Source: Alphaproteobacteria bacterium
GTDB taxonomy: Bacteria > Pseudomonadota > Alphaproteobacteria > JAVJRE01
Assembly (NCBI GenBank): GCA_040218575.1
Contig: JAVJRE010000007.1
Coordinates: 186,001 to 250,000 of the forward strand
DNA length: 64,000 bases
Direction of reading: 5' to 3'
Positions within the stretch are counted from its first letter, which is position 1. Each line of letters starts with the position of its first letter. Shown here piece by piece: positions 1-8,540 of the stretch. The notes beneath the pieces are model-generated. The model was not told the origin of the DNA. It did no database searches and worked only from the letters and a program-made list of their open reading frames with translations. A program made the position numbers and the translations under genes.

Positions 1-110
1 GCCGGATCAGCCGGCCTTGTCATAAGGGAATTCACAGTGCAATCGGGCGCCGCACAGGCATTTCAGATGCCAGCGGCAATGACGGACCCAGCAGGGAGGG
101 GACCTGAGAC

Positions 111-1577
111 ATGACCGACTTGGAAAACTATGTGAAGCGTGACGGACGGGCCGAGCTTGTCCGCCAGGTGCGACACAAGATCAATGAGCTTGGCGTCAGC
201 TACATCTACTACCAGTTCGTGTCGGTGACCGGCCGCATCGTCGGCAAGGGCATTCCGGCCGACCACTGGGAGCAGATCGCCGAACGTGGTTTCCAGCTGG
301 TTTACGGCTCCACGGCCAACCTGTTCATGGACCGGCACGGCGACTATATCGGCTATGGCCCGGAAGCCTCGGAGCTGGTGGGCATTCCCGATCCCGATAC
401 CTTCGTCCAGTTGCCCTGGGACAAGCGCGTGGCGCGGGTGTTCTGCACCCTGTTCCGCAACCGCGAGGAAGACACCGAGCCCGGCGGCTTCCTGACCGCC
501 GACTGCCGCGGCAACCTGCGCCGCATTCATGAGCAATTCCAGGCCGACCATGACGGGTTGCATCTGCGACACGGCACCGAGCCTGAAATGATGTGGCTGA
601 AGAAGGGCGCCGACGGTAAGCCGGATGGCGGCTATTCCAACCCTTACTGCTATCACATCGACCAGTTTGAAAGCCTGCGGCCGGTGTTCATGCGGGTGAT
701 CGAGTATTCCGAGGCCATGGGCCTGGACATGATTCAGGGCGACCACGAGGACGCGCCGGGTCAGCTCGAGCTGAACTTCATGTATGACGACTGTATGCGG
801 ACGGCCGACCGGCTGACCACCTATCGCCAGATCTGCGCCCAGGTGGCCCGTGAATTCGACATCATCGCCTGCTTCATGACCAAGCCCTTCATGGGCGTTT
901 CCGCCTCCGGCTGTCACCACAACGTGTCACTGTGGCGCGGCGGCGAAGACACCATCAACGAACTGCACCAGAACCCCATGGCGGGTATGAAGGACGTGTT
1001 CACCTACCGCAAGGGTGGCGAAAACACGTTCATGCCGCTGCCCGGCCAGAAGAAGCCGGGCCCGATCGGCCTCAACGGAATCGCCGGCATCGTCAATCAC
1101 CTGAGCGCGCTCACCGCCATCGGCTGTTCGACGGTGAACTCCTATCGCCGGCTGTGGGATACGGGTTTCTGGGCGCCGGTCTTCGCCGACTGGGGCTACC
1201 AGAACCGCACCACCGGCCTGCGGGTTTCCGCCCCCGGCCGCTTCGAGTACCGCGCCGTCGACTCCATGGTGAACCCCTACCTCATGGCGGGGGCCATCCT
1301 GAAGGCCTTCGATGACGGTATCCGGCGCAATCTGGACCCGGGCGAGGCGGAGCAGCGCAATATCTATCAGGCCATGGAAGAAGGTAAGCAGGTCAAGCGC
1401 CTGCCCATGAACCTGCATGACGCGCTGGAGGCTCTGGCCAAGGACAACGTCATCAAGTCAGCCATGCCCGGTGACATGTACCGCGTCTTCAACCACTACA
1501 AGCGGGACGAGTGGGAGAAGTTCATGGCCACCGTCACCGACTGGGATATGGACATGTATCTGGACTGCCTGCCCTGA
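111..1577 (+). CDS. gmaS: Glutamine synthetase family protein, candidate gamma-glutamylmethylamide synthetase
   Basis: A 488-residue glutamine-synthetase-fold enzyme. The family ATP-binding signature begins at Lys258 (KPFMG, then SGCHHNVSLW). The NSYRRLW motif and the C-terminal FEYRAVDSMVNPYL segment, equivalent to the Arg/NPYL active-site region of GS, are also visible. A purine-rich ribosome site (GGGAGGGG) precedes the ATG. It sits directly before glxBCD, the pattern expected of the N-methylglutamate pathway. There a GS-like enzyme joins methylamine to glutamate with ATP, giving gamma-glutamylmethylamide, and a GltB-like complex makes N-methylglutamate. Family membership is seen in sequence; methylamine specificity is inferred from neighbours. 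The alternative is a type III glutamine synthetase (GlnT) that makes glutamine. N-methylglutamate dehydrogenase genes are not in this window. Confidence 0.8.
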   Translation: MTDLENYVKRDGRAELVRQVRHKINELGVSYIYYQFVSVTGRIVGKGIPADHWEQIAERGFQLVYGSTANLFMDRHGDYIGYGPEASELVGIPDPDTFVQLPWDKRVARVFCTLFRNREEDTEPGGFLTADCRGNLRRIHEQFQADHDGLHLRHGTEPEMMWLKKGADGKPDGGYSNPYCYHIDQFESLRPVFMRVIEYSEAMGLDMIQGDHEDAPGQLELNFMYDDCMRTADRLTTYRQICAQVAREFDIIACFMTKPFMGVSASGCHHNVSLWRGGEDTINELHQNPMAGMKDVFTYRKGGENTFMPLPGQKKPGPIGLNGIAGIVNHLSALTAIGCSTVNSYRRLWDTGFWAPVFADWGYQNRTTGLRVSAPGRFEYRAVDSMVNPYLMAGAILKAFDDGIRRNLDPGEAEQRNIYQAMEEGKQVKRLPMNLHDALEALAKDNVIKSAMPGDMYRVFNHYKRDEWEKFMATVTDWDMDMYLDCLP

Positions 1578-1685
1578 GGCTGCGGCCTTCGGCAGACACT
1601 CCATCAGTTGATCGGACCCGTCCGGCGTATGCCCGCCGGATGGGTCTCAGCAAAGTTGGCGAGGCATCGTAAGGAGTGGAATTGC

Positions 1686-2624
1686 ATGTGCGGAATCGCC
1701 GGTATCATTCACCGTGGCGGCAAGACGTCCGACATCGGTGGCGAAATGACCAAGATGCTCCAGGCCCTGAAGCATCGCGGGCCTGATTCGACGGGTGTTG
1801 CTCTCTATGGCAAGCCGTCGGGCAACCGCATGGTCATGCGGATCAAAGTCGCGGAAGCGGCCGACCTCAAGTCAGGCTTCAAGATCCACGATGATGTCGT
1901 GGATCGCTGGGCCAAGGTTGATGCGCGTCTCAACGAGCTCAAGGCGGAGATTATTTCGTCCGACCAGCCGACCGAGTACGCCAAGCGCTATGAGCTGAAC
2001 TATGGCGGCGACCTGAGCAACCTGGCCAAGTATATTGAGGACATTGATCAGGTGGAGATCCTCTCCCTCGGCCGCGGCCTGGAGTTGATCAAGGACCTGG
2101 GCGACGCCACCACCGTGTCGCAGCAGTATGGCCTCAAGGGCTTCCAGGGCACCCACGCCATCGGACATACCCGGATGGCGACCGAGTCGGACGTGGACAT
2201 CCGCTCCGCCCACCCGTATTGGGCCTTTCCGTTCCGTGACGTGTCGGTGGTCCATAATGGCCAGCTGACCAATTACTGGGGCGGCCGTCGGGGACTGGAG
2301 CGCAAAGGCCACAAGTTCCACTCCAACTGCGACTCTGAGCTGATTGCCGTTTACCTGGCTGATCGCATGGAGGAGGGCGAAGACCTGGAAGACGCCATGC
2401 ATCGCTCAATCAGCGAACTGGATGGCGTGTTCACCTATCTGGTCGCCACGGAAAACATGCTTGGCATGGCCAAGGACACCATGGCCGCCAAGCCCATGGT
2501 GCTGCACGAGAGCGATGACATCATCGCTCTGGCGTCTGAAGAAGTCGCCATCCGCAGCATCTTCAGCAATGAGATCGATACCTTCGATCCGTACGAAGGG
2601 GAGGTTCGCGTATGGCGCAGCTAG
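1686..2624 (+). CDS. glxB: GlxB/MgsA-like class II glutamine amidotransferase
   Basis: A 312-residue Ntn-type glutamine amidotransferase. The start is set by AAGGAG at 1671-1676 and by the sequence Met-Cys-Gly-Ile-Ala-Gly, where Cys2 becomes the N-terminal nucleophile. An earlier in-frame start at 1608 would bury this Cys and is rejected. Conserved GATase II elements follow: HRGPDST, GHTRMAT, VVHNGQLTNY and SNCDSEL. About 100 residues lie between HRGPDST and GHTRMAT, as in the GlxB group. It corresponds to the amidotransferase part of glutamate synthase and should release ammonia or methylamine from a gamma-glutamyl donor for the GlxCD synthase. Its stop overlaps the glxC start by 13 bases, implying translational coupling. 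Confidence 0.88.
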   Translation: MCGIAGIIHRGGKTSDIGGEMTKMLQALKHRGPDSTGVALYGKPSGNRMVMRIKVAEAADLKSGFKIHDDVVDRWAKVDARLNELKAEIISSDQPTEYAKRYELNYGGDLSNLAKYIEDIDQVEILSLGRGLELIKDLGDATTVSQQYGLKGFQGTHAIGHTRMATESDVDIRSAHPYWAFPFRDVSVVHNGQLTNYWGGRRGLERKGHKFHSNCDSELIAVYLADRMEEGEDLEDAMHRSISELDGVFTYLVATENMLGMAKDTMAAKPMVLHESDDIIALASEEVAIRSIFSNEIDTFDPYEGEVRVWRS

Positions 2625-3448
2625 AGCATTCACAAGAAATGGGAATGCACACGGAGCAGCTCCGTGGGCGGACTCAGCAGACCTTCTTCTCGCCTATTGA
2701 GGACGAGAACTTCACCTATCCATGGGCCTATGAGGTCAACTTCAACAAGCGGGCGGAGCTCGACGCCTCCGACATGTCGGCGACGGAGATCAATCTCAAG
2801 CTCCGCGACCTGATGAAGTCCGGCCACGGCACCATCGTCCTGAAGAACCCGCGGGCGCGTCACGGTGTGGCGGTGGGTATTCTCAACAAGCTGAACCTGA
2901 TCGTCGAAGGCAGCCTCGGCTATTTTGGCTGTGGCCTGGTGGATGGTCCGAACATCCGCATTTCCGGCCGTGTGGGGTGGTCCTGCGCCGAGAACATGAT
3001 GGCCGGTACGGTGGTCATCGAAAAGAATGCCGGCTCCACCTTCGGCGCCGCCATGCGCGGCGGCGATCTGGTGTGCAAGGGCGATGTTGGCGCGCGCGCC
3101 GGCATCGACATGAAGGGCGGCACCCTGATCATCGGTGGCCGGGCCGGCGCGTTCTGCGGCTTCATGATGCAGCGCGGTCGCATGGTGATTCTGGGCGATG
3201 CGGGCATCAACCTCGGCGACTCCATGTATGACGGCACCATCTATGTGGGCGGCAAAATCGCCGATCTGGGCGTGGACGCGGTGCCGGCGGAGATGACCGA
3301 CCTGGACAAGGCATGGCTTGATCGCAAGCTCAGCCAGTACGGTCTGAAGACGCCCAATGGCGTCGGCAAGATGCAGAAAATCGTCGCCGGCAAGCAGCTC
3401 TGGAACTACGACAATCTGGAGCCGACCGAAAAGAAGCTGGTTCTCTAA
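2612..3448 (+). CDS. glxC: GlxC/MgsB-like protein, GltB C-terminal (GXGXG beta-helix) domain
   Basis: A 278-residue protein made mostly of Gly-rich beta-helix repeats (GGDLVCKG, GGTLIIGG, GRMVILGD, DGTIYVGG), as in the C-terminal GXGXG domain of the glutamate synthase large subunit and in FwdC. It is probably structural, holding together the amidotransferase (GlxB) and FMN synthase (GlxD) parts of a three-gene N-methylglutamate synthase. A strong ribosome site (GGGGAGG) just upstream supports the start at 2612, although Met10 and Met12 are alternatives. It overlaps glxB, and glxD follows 43 bases downstream. Confidence 0.87.
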   Translation: MAQLEHSQEMGMHTEQLRGRTQQTFFSPIEDENFTYPWAYEVNFNKRAELDASDMSATEINLKLRDLMKSGHGTIVLKNPRARHGVAVGILNKLNLIVEGSLGYFGCGLVDGPNIRISGRVGWSCAENMMAGTVVIEKNAGSTFGAAMRGGDLVCKGDVGARAGIDMKGGTLIIGGRAGAFCGFMMQRGRMVILGDAGINLGDSMYDGTIYVGGKIADLGVDAVPAEMTDLDKAWLDRKLSQYGLKTPNGVGKMQKIVAGKQLWNYDNLEPTEKKLVL

Positions 3449-3491
3449 CTGTAGCAAGAGGGCCGGCAGCGCCGGCCAGGAAGGCGAGATC

Positions 3492-4871
3492 ATGAGCATT
3501 GCAGAAGATCAGGTGCCGTCAGGCGCCGGGAGCAACCAGCCGAAGCGCAACACCAGCCTTCTCGGCCAGAGCTTCATGTTTCCGCCCGAGGTCATCGACG
3601 ATATTCATATCAAGTCGGAACTCGGTCGTTACCGCATGCGCGGGTTCTCTCTGTTCAAAAAAATCCCGACGTGGGACGACCTGACATTCCTGCCAGGCAC
3701 ACTGACCCGCTTCGTGATCGAGGGCTATCGCGAGAAGTGCGAAACCAAGACGGTCATCGGCCCGAAGGCCAAGCGGCCGCTGGTCCTGGATGTCCCGGTC
3801 TATGTGACGGGCATGAGCTTCGGCGCCCTCTCGTTCGAGGCCAAGACGGCCCTCGCGCGTGGCGCCACCATGGCCGGCACGGCGACCTGCTCCGGCGAGG
3901 GCGGCATGATCCCCGACGAGCGGCGGTATTCCTCCAAGTGGCTGTACCAGTGCATCCAGTCACGCTATGGCTTTAATCCGCATCACCTGCGGTTGGCCGA
4001 CGCGGTCGAGTTCTTCATCGGCCAGGGCTGTAAGGTCGGCCTCGGCGGCCATCTGATGGGCCAGAAGGTGACCGACCAGGTCGCCGAAATGCGCTCTCTG
4101 CCAGCCGGCATTGACCAGCGTTCGCCGGCCCGTCATCCGGACTGGCTGGGACCGGACGATCTGGCTCTGAAGATCGAAGAAATCCGCGAAGCAACCAATG
4201 GCGAGATTCCGATCCAGCTCAAGCTGGGTTCGGCCCGCGTCTATGACGATGTTCGCATGGCCGCCAAGACCGGCCCGGACTCGATCTATATCGACGGCAT
4301 GGAAGGCGGCACCGGCGCCGGTCCGCACCTGGCCACTGAGGAGACCGGTGTGCCGGGCATCGCGGCCATTCGTCAGGCCCGGCGCGCGCTTGAAGATGTC
4401 GGCAAGTCGGGTGAGATTTCGCTGGTCTATGCCGGCGGTATCCGCAACGGCGGCGACGTGGCCAAGGCCATTGCACTGGGTGCCGACGCGGTGGCCATCG
4501 GCCATTCGGTGATGATGGCCCTCAACTGCAACAAGGCTATTCCGGAAGCCGATTTCCAGAAGGAAATCGGTGTGGAGCCCGGCTACTGCTACCACTGCCA
4601 TACGGGCCGTTGCCCGGTCGGCGTGGCGACGCAGGACCCGGCGCTGCGCGCCCGGCTTGACCCGGACGCAGCGGCGGAGCGGGTGTACAACTTCCTGCAC
4701 ACGCTGACCATCGAATGCCAGATGATGGCCCGCGCCTGCGGCAAGACCAACGTCCACAGCCTGGAGCCGGAAGATCTGGCGGCTCTCACCATGGAGGCTT
4801 CGGCCATGGCCATGGTGCCGCTGGCCGGCTCGCAGCACACGGTCGGCCGTCCCGACATGAAGCGCTTTTAG
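3492..4871 (+). CDS. glxD: GlxD/MgsC-like FMN-binding glutamate synthase domain protein
   Basis: A 459-residue protein that matches the FMN/Fe-S synthase domain of glutamate synthase. Diagnostic stretches are VYVTGMSFGALS, the GGTGAGPHL phosphate-binding region, YAGGIRNGGDVAKA, and the Cys-rich YCYHCHTGRCPVGVATQ that ligates a 3Fe-4S cluster in GltB. The start was placed at ATG 3492 behind an AAGGCGAG ribosome site; the longer reading frame from 3357 runs into glxC and is not needed. In the N-methylglutamate pathway this subunit would combine methylamine with 2-oxoglutarate, taking electrons through the Fe-S cluster. As a GltB paralogue it could also be a glutamate-forming enzyme; the neighbours favour the methylamine role. 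Confidence 0.88.
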   Translation: MSIAEDQVPSGAGSNQPKRNTSLLGQSFMFPPEVIDDIHIKSELGRYRMRGFSLFKKIPTWDDLTFLPGTLTRFVIEGYREKCETKTVIGPKAKRPLVLDVPVYVTGMSFGALSFEAKTALARGATMAGTATCSGEGGMIPDERRYSSKWLYQCIQSRYGFNPHHLRLADAVEFFIGQGCKVGLGGHLMGQKVTDQVAEMRSLPAGIDQRSPARHPDWLGPDDLALKIEEIREATNGEIPIQLKLGSARVYDDVRMAAKTGPDSIYIDGMEGGTGAGPHLATEETGVPGIAAIRQARRALEDVGKSGEISLVYAGGIRNGGDVAKAIALGADAVAIGHSVMMALNCNKAIPEADFQKEIGVEPGYCYHCHTGRCPVGVATQDPALRARLDPDAAAERVYNFLHTLTIECQMMARACGKTNVHSLEPEDLAALTMEASAMAMVPLAGSQHTVGRPDMKRF

Positions 4872-4886
4872 GGGAAGGGGAGACAC

Positions 4887-5321
4887 ATGGCTCTCAACAA
4901 AGTCACCGCCAAGACGGCCAACAAGGCCGGCGGCGAAAGCGAAGACATCGATCACTTCCTGAAAACGGAAGGCCTCGATTCCAATCGCGAGAAGGAAATC
5001 GGCCAGCACATCGGCTATCGCTACGATGTGAACCTGGTGCCTGACTATGACCGGCTGACGCCGTTCCTCAAGACCTACATGGAAACCATGGGCTGGGACG
5101 ACCTCAACTGGCTCGAAGACGTGCACATGGGCTATGAGGAACACCGGGCCGCGGTCTTTGATCGCAACATCAACGGCTGGGTGACGGTCCCCGAAGACAT
5201 GGAGCTGCCGAACAATCAGCAGGACCGCGACATGATCGCACGTGAGCTGTTGATCAAGTTCCAGATGTCCAAGCGTCATCCGATGGTTGATCTGCGCAAG
5301 GCCTACGCCAAGTTCGACTAG
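4887..5321 (+). CDS. Uncharacterised 144-aa protein, last gene of the gmaS-glxBCD run
   Basis: I do not recognise a family. The protein is soluble, charged and rich in acidic and aromatic residues (for example METMGWDDLNWLEDVHMGYE), with no signal peptide, membrane segment or Cys motif. It starts 15 bases after the glxD stop behind a strong AGGGGAAGGGGAG ribosome site, and it is followed by a clear intrinsic terminator at 5370-5406. It is therefore almost certainly the last gene of the gmaS-glxBCD transcript. That position suggests a small accessory or regulatory subunit of the N-methylglutamate synthase, or another step of the pathway. This is inference only. Confidence 0.75.
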   Translation: MALNKVTAKTANKAGGESEDIDHFLKTEGLDSNREKEIGQHIGYRYDVNLVPDYDRLTPFLKTYMETMGWDDLNWLEDVHMGYEEHRAAVFDRNINGWVTVPEDMELPNNQQDRDMIARELLIKFQMSKRHPMVDLRKAYAKFD

Positions 5322-5369
5322 ACCGGTCAGACCATCCGGGTGCGGGCTGCCCGCACCGCCGGAATAACG

Positions 5370-5406
5370 AACGGGCGACCCGCAAGGGCCGCCCGTTTCG
5401 CTTTTT
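5370..5406 (+). terminator. Intrinsic terminator after the gmaS-glxBCD operon
   Basis: An 8-bp stem (AACGGGCG at 5370-5377 with CGCCCGTT at 5390-5397), extended by an inner CCC/GGG pair and a GCAA loop, is followed by TTTCGCTTTTT. It lies between the forward operon and the convergent gene at 5433-6014, so it may serve both strands, although the T-run favours the plus strand. Confidence 0.8.
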
Positions 5407-5432
5407 GCGCGGCGGAATTACTCAGCAGGCGG

Positions 5433-6014
5433 TCAGGACGCCTCGGCCTGGCTGCGGCTCCACTCCGGCTGGAAGGCGACCACCTGCACGCCCTTAGGCA
5501 GGCGCGGGTTGAACAGCACATTGTGCCAGTGGGTCAGTTGGAACAGAGGCTCGCTACGGCCCAGCCGGCGGGTGCGGCAGGGAATGCGGAAGCGCTGGCT
5601 GAACTGCTCAAAGGTCAGGACACAGCGGCCGGCGGTGGCCAGGGCATGAGCGGTCGGCGAAGCATCGCCGAACAGGGCCGTCAGGGTGTCGGAAAAGGTC
5701 TCCGGCCGCTGATAATACTCAGCCGAAAGATACTGCACGGCCTTGTTGTAGCGTTTCTCCGGATCCGCCGTCTGGCGGGCAAAAAACTGCAACTGAATGA
5801 CGCTCTCGTCCGGTTCCTCGGGGTTGACCAGAACAGTGATGCGGTCCAGCGCCTGGTCCGAACCGGCTACCTCCAGGCGCGGCACCATGCCGGGGGACGG
5901 GCGGCCGCCATCCTGGCGCATGGCGATCTGCCGCAGCTTGCACTGCCATGCGAGAAAGCGCGCCCGCAGCGCCGTCGCGGCGGGTTCCATCTGAACGATA
6001 TTATCCTGGCTCAT
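5433..6014 (-). CDS. Conserved hypothetical protein
   Basis: A 193-residue soluble protein of unknown function. The start was taken at the ATG giving MSQDNIVQME; the longer upstream reading frame is Pro/Arg-rich and non-native in composition. Visible segments are RFLAWQCKLRQIAMRQDGGRP near the N-terminus and a C-terminal half containing ITVLVNPEEPDESV, KRYNKAVQYLSAEYYQRP, HWHNVLFNP and LPKGVQVVAFQPEW. No catalytic motif or membrane segment is seen. It is convergent with the glx operon and shares the terminator region. Codon use matches the surrounding genome, so it looks native rather than acquired. Confidence 0.7.
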   Translation of the reverse strand: MSQDNIVQMEPAATALRARFLAWQCKLRQIAMRQDGGRPSPGMVPRLEVAGSDQALDRITVLVNPEEPDESVIQLQFFARQTADPEKRYNKAVQYLSAEYYQRPETFSDTLTALFGDASPTAHALATAGRCVLTFEQFSQRFRIPCRTRRLGRSEPLFQLTHWHNVLFNPRLPKGVQVVAFQPEWSRSQAEAS

Positions 6015-6298
6015 GGGGCCTCGTAGCAGCAACAACACATGCGGGTATTGATCCGGCCAAGCTAGGCCGGTGACATGGCCGGGACAAGGTGACGGATTGT
6101 CCACCGGCCGGCGGTCGCCGGACGCGGGGCGGGGCTGCCGGCGCACCGGACAGCGTTGGCGGCGCGGGACGGCTTGTCCGGGGGCCGGGGCATGGTCTAA
6201 TTTCCAGTGTTTCTGCGCGGCTTTCCATGCCCTTGCGCCAATGCAGGCCGCCATTGCGGATATGACCCGGGGCCAGACCCCGGCAGGAGACTTCCCCC

Positions 6299-7054
6299 AT
6301 GGCGATCCTTGAAGTCTCCCATCTGAGCAAGCGGTTTGGCGGTCTGACCGCCATAGATGATTTGTCGTTCAGCGTCGAAGCCGGCGAAATCCGTGGCCTG
6401 ATCGGACCCAACGGGGCCGGCAAGACCACAACCTTCAATGTGCTGAGCGGGTTCTATTCGCCGACCGCCGGCCGCATCGTCTATGACGGCCGTGATGTGG
6501 CGGGAATGAAGTCCAGCCGTATCGCCGAGCTGGGGCTGGTCCGCACCTTTCAGGCGACCACCGTGTTCCAGGAGATGACCGTTCTCGACAACATTCTGGT
6601 GGGCCGCCACATCGCCGCCCGCAGCAATGTGCTGAGCGCCGTCCTTGGGCTGGACCATGCGCGGCAGAAGCGGGCGCGCGACGAGGCCCTGGAGGTTCTG
6701 GAATTCATCGGTCTGGCCGAGCGCGAAACGGAGCTGGCCGCCAATCTGCCGCATGGCCTGCAGAAAGCTCTGGGCATGGCTGTGGCCCTTGCCGCCAGGC
6801 CCAAGCTCCTGCTGCTGGACGAACCCTTTGCCGGAATGAACCCGGAGGAAACCCAGGTCATGATGGGGCTGGTCCGCAAAGTGCGCGACGGCGGCGTCAC
6901 CATGCTGCTGGTCGAGCACGATATGCAGGCGGTGATGGGCTTGTGTGATCTGATCACGGTGCTCAATTTCGGCCGCCTTCTGACCGAAGGCAAACCAGAC
7001 GCCATCCGCAACCACCCCCAGGTCATCGAAGCCTATCTGGGGAGTGCGGCCTGA
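6299..7054 (+). CDS. livG: Liv-type ABC transporter ATP-binding protein (LivG-like)
   Basis: A 251-residue ABC ATPase of the branched-chain amino acid (HAAT) class. Walker A is GPNGAGKTT near residue 39, Walker B is KLLLLDEPFAGMNPEE, and the H-loop is LLVEHDMQAV. The signature motif reads LPHGLQKAL rather than LSGGQ, a variant seen in some LivG-like proteins. An AGGAGA ribosome site precedes the ATG. It pairs with the LivF-like gene one base downstream. The matching membrane and binding-protein genes (livMHK) are on the opposite strand at 8541-11998. The substrate is unknown; the position between two methylamine modules suggests a nitrogenous or methylated compound. Confidence 0.9.
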   Translation: MAILEVSHLSKRFGGLTAIDDLSFSVEAGEIRGLIGPNGAGKTTTFNVLSGFYSPTAGRIVYDGRDVAGMKSSRIAELGLVRTFQATTVFQEMTVLDNILVGRHIAARSNVLSAVLGLDHARQKRARDEALEVLEFIGLAERETELAANLPHGLQKALGMAVALAARPKLLLLDEPFAGMNPEETQVMMGLVRKVRDGGVTMLLVEHDMQAVMGLCDLITVLNFGRLLTEGKPDAIRNHPQVIEAYLGSAA

Positions 7055-7055
7055 C

Positions 7056-7763
7056 ATGCTGTTCGAGGTCGAAGATCTGATCGTCAATTACGGCAAGGTG
7101 CCGGCGGTAAAGGGCATATCGCTCAAGCTGGCGGCGGGCCAGATCATCACCCTGATCGGCGCCAACGGGGCCGGCAAGAGCACCACTCTACGGTCCATCT
7201 CCGGCCTGGTGAAAGCGGCTGCCGGCGACATCCGCTTCGACGGCCACAGCATCGCCAATATGGCGCCGGAGAAGATTGTCGGGCTGGGCATCGCCCATGT
7301 GCCGGAAGGCCGCCGCATCTTCCCCAGCCTCAGCGTTCTGGAGAACCTGCAGACGGGCGCTTTTCTGCGGCGCGACAAACGCAAGGTGGCAGAGGACCTG
7401 CAAGCGGTGTTCGGTTATTTTCCGCGCCTGCAGGAGCGGCAGAGCCAGAAGGGCAAGACCCTGTCCGGCGGCGAGCAACAGATGCTGGCCATTGGCCGCG
7501 CCCTGATGAGCGACCCGAAGCTGCTGCTGCTGGACGAACCGTCGCTTGGCCTGTCGCCGGTGATGATGCAGGAAATCGGCCGTATCGTGCAGGAGATCAA
7601 CAGCCGCGGCGTACCGGTCATCCTGGTGGAGCAGAACGCCGAAATGGCGCTACGCCTGGCCAACTATGGCTATGTGCTGGAGACCGGTCGGGTGACCCTT
7701 GAAGGCGAGACAGCTATGTTGCGGGCGCACGACCATGTGCGGGCAGCCTATCTCGGCGGCTAG
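7056..7763 (+). CDS. livF: Liv-type ABC transporter ATP-binding protein (LivF-like)
   Basis: A 235-residue ABC ATPase, second nucleotide-binding subunit of the HAAT transporter. Walker A is GANGAGKST, the signature is LSGGEQQML, Walker B is KLLLLDEPSLGLSP, and the Q-loop region HVPEGRRIFPSLSVLENL is typical of LivF. The ATG at 7056 lies one base past the livG stop and follows GGGGAG; a GTG four codons upstream (7044) would overlap livG and is less likely. It energises uptake through the LivH/LivM-like permeases encoded divergently nearby. Confidence 0.9.
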   Translation: MLFEVEDLIVNYGKVPAVKGISLKLAAGQIITLIGANGAGKSTTLRSISGLVKAAAGDIRFDGHSIANMAPEKIVGLGIAHVPEGRRIFPSLSVLENLQTGAFLRRDKRKVAEDLQAVFGYFPRLQERQSQKGKTLSGGEQQMLAIGRALMSDPKLLLLDEPSLGLSPVMMQEIGRIVQEINSRGVPVILVEQNAEMALRLANYGYVLETGRVTLEGETAMLRAHDHVRAAYLGG

Positions 7764-7773
7764 ACGGCCTATC

Positions 7774-8514
7774 GTGACACCTGAACAACCGGCCGGCGGC
7801 GATCCCTGGGAGGCAGCCGCTAGTGCGGCCCATGACGCATGGCGGGCCGGCGAGGACAGCGAGCATCTATGGCGCGCCGCGCTTGGCTTGTGCGAATCCC
7901 AGGATGAGGGCGATCCGCGCCGGGCCACGGCCCTGAGCGGCCTGGCCCATGCCCTGGCCGCCCATGGTCGGGGCAGCAGCGGCAATGACGATCAGACGCG
8001 GGACACTCTGGACCAGGCCATCGCGGCATGGGACGCGGCGGATGGATGGGCCGGCCGCATCACCAGCCGCATCACCGCCCGCAGCTCGCTGTTTCACTTG
8101 CGCCTGCGGACCAAGACCCCCGACGCCTTTGCCGGCCAGGAGCAATTGCGCCATGGCCGCGCGGTGGGTGGCGGCCGGGCCGCGACCCTCAATCTACAGG
8201 CCCTTTTCCTGGCCCGTGCCGGCGACCGCAGCGCGGCCGAAGGCCTGCTGCGGCAGGCGCTCGACCTGCGACGAGGCTGGGGCGGCTGGCGAGAAGGTGG
8301 CGTGGCGGTCCTGGCACGCAACCTGGCGGGCACTCTGGATAGTGAGAAAAACAGACAGGAAATCAATGAGTTGATTTCCATGGCTGAGAAGATAGATAAA
8401 GATGCGCTGACCATGGGTACGGGGCGCTGGCAAGCCGTCGCCAGCCGCTTTACCGGTAGCGAGCGTCACCTGGAAGCGGCGGTCACCCTGGCCCCTGTCC
8501 GCGACTGGCGGTGA
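7774..8514 (+). CDS. Hypothetical helical-repeat (TPR-like) protein
   Basis: About 246 residues, Ala-rich and predicted all-helical. It has TPR/Sel1-like periodicity, for example ATALSGLAHALAAHG, LNLQALFLARAGDRSAAEGL and the C-terminal SERHLEAAVTLAP. There is no signal peptide. The start is probably GTG at 7774, 10 bases after livF, though no convincing ribosome site is visible. It lies between livF and the opposed livM, so it may be co-transcribed with the transporter ATPases. Function is unknown. A local AT-rich patch (about 8340-8410) interrupts the usual codon bias and contains a perfect 9-bp inverted repeat. Confidence 0.6.
   Translation: MTPEQPAGGDPWEAAASAAHDAWRAGEDSEHLWRAALGLCESQDEGDPRRATALSGLAHALAAHGRGSSGNDDQTRDTLDQAIAAWDAADGWAGRITSRITARSSLFHLRLRTKTPDAFAGQEQLRHGRAVGGGRAATLNLQALFLARAGDRSAAEGLLRQALDLRRGWGGWREGGVAVLARNLAGTLDSEKNRQEINELISMAEKIDKDALTMGTGRWQAVASRFTGSERHLEAAVTLAPVRDWR
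8358..8379. repeat. Perfect 9-bp inverted repeat inside the TPR-like gene
   Basis: GGAAATCAA (8358-8366) and TTGATTTCC (8371-8379) are perfect reverse complements separated by TGAG. The element lies in an AT-rich patch of an otherwise GC-rich coding region. It could form an mRNA hairpin or act as a dyad protein-binding site; chance cannot be excluded. Confidence 0.5.
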
Positions 8515-8540
8515 CCGGGCGGAGGGGTCGCCGGAGCGGA

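Noticed and set aside
63-920. Long minus-strand open frame opposite gmaS
   Set aside because: It is the antisense shadow of a clear glutamine synthetase gene; its product is His/Gly/Ala-rich and matches nothing.
3960-5279. 439-codon minus-strand open frame opposite glxD and the unknown gene
   Set aside because: Typical GC-rich antisense frame; the plus-strand genes have motifs, ribosome sites and correct spacing.
6015-6298. Possible small gene or structured RNA in the 284-bp gap before livG
   Set aside because: GC-rich inverted repeats are abundant but not specific, and no ribosome-site-led frame or conserved RNA pattern was seen.
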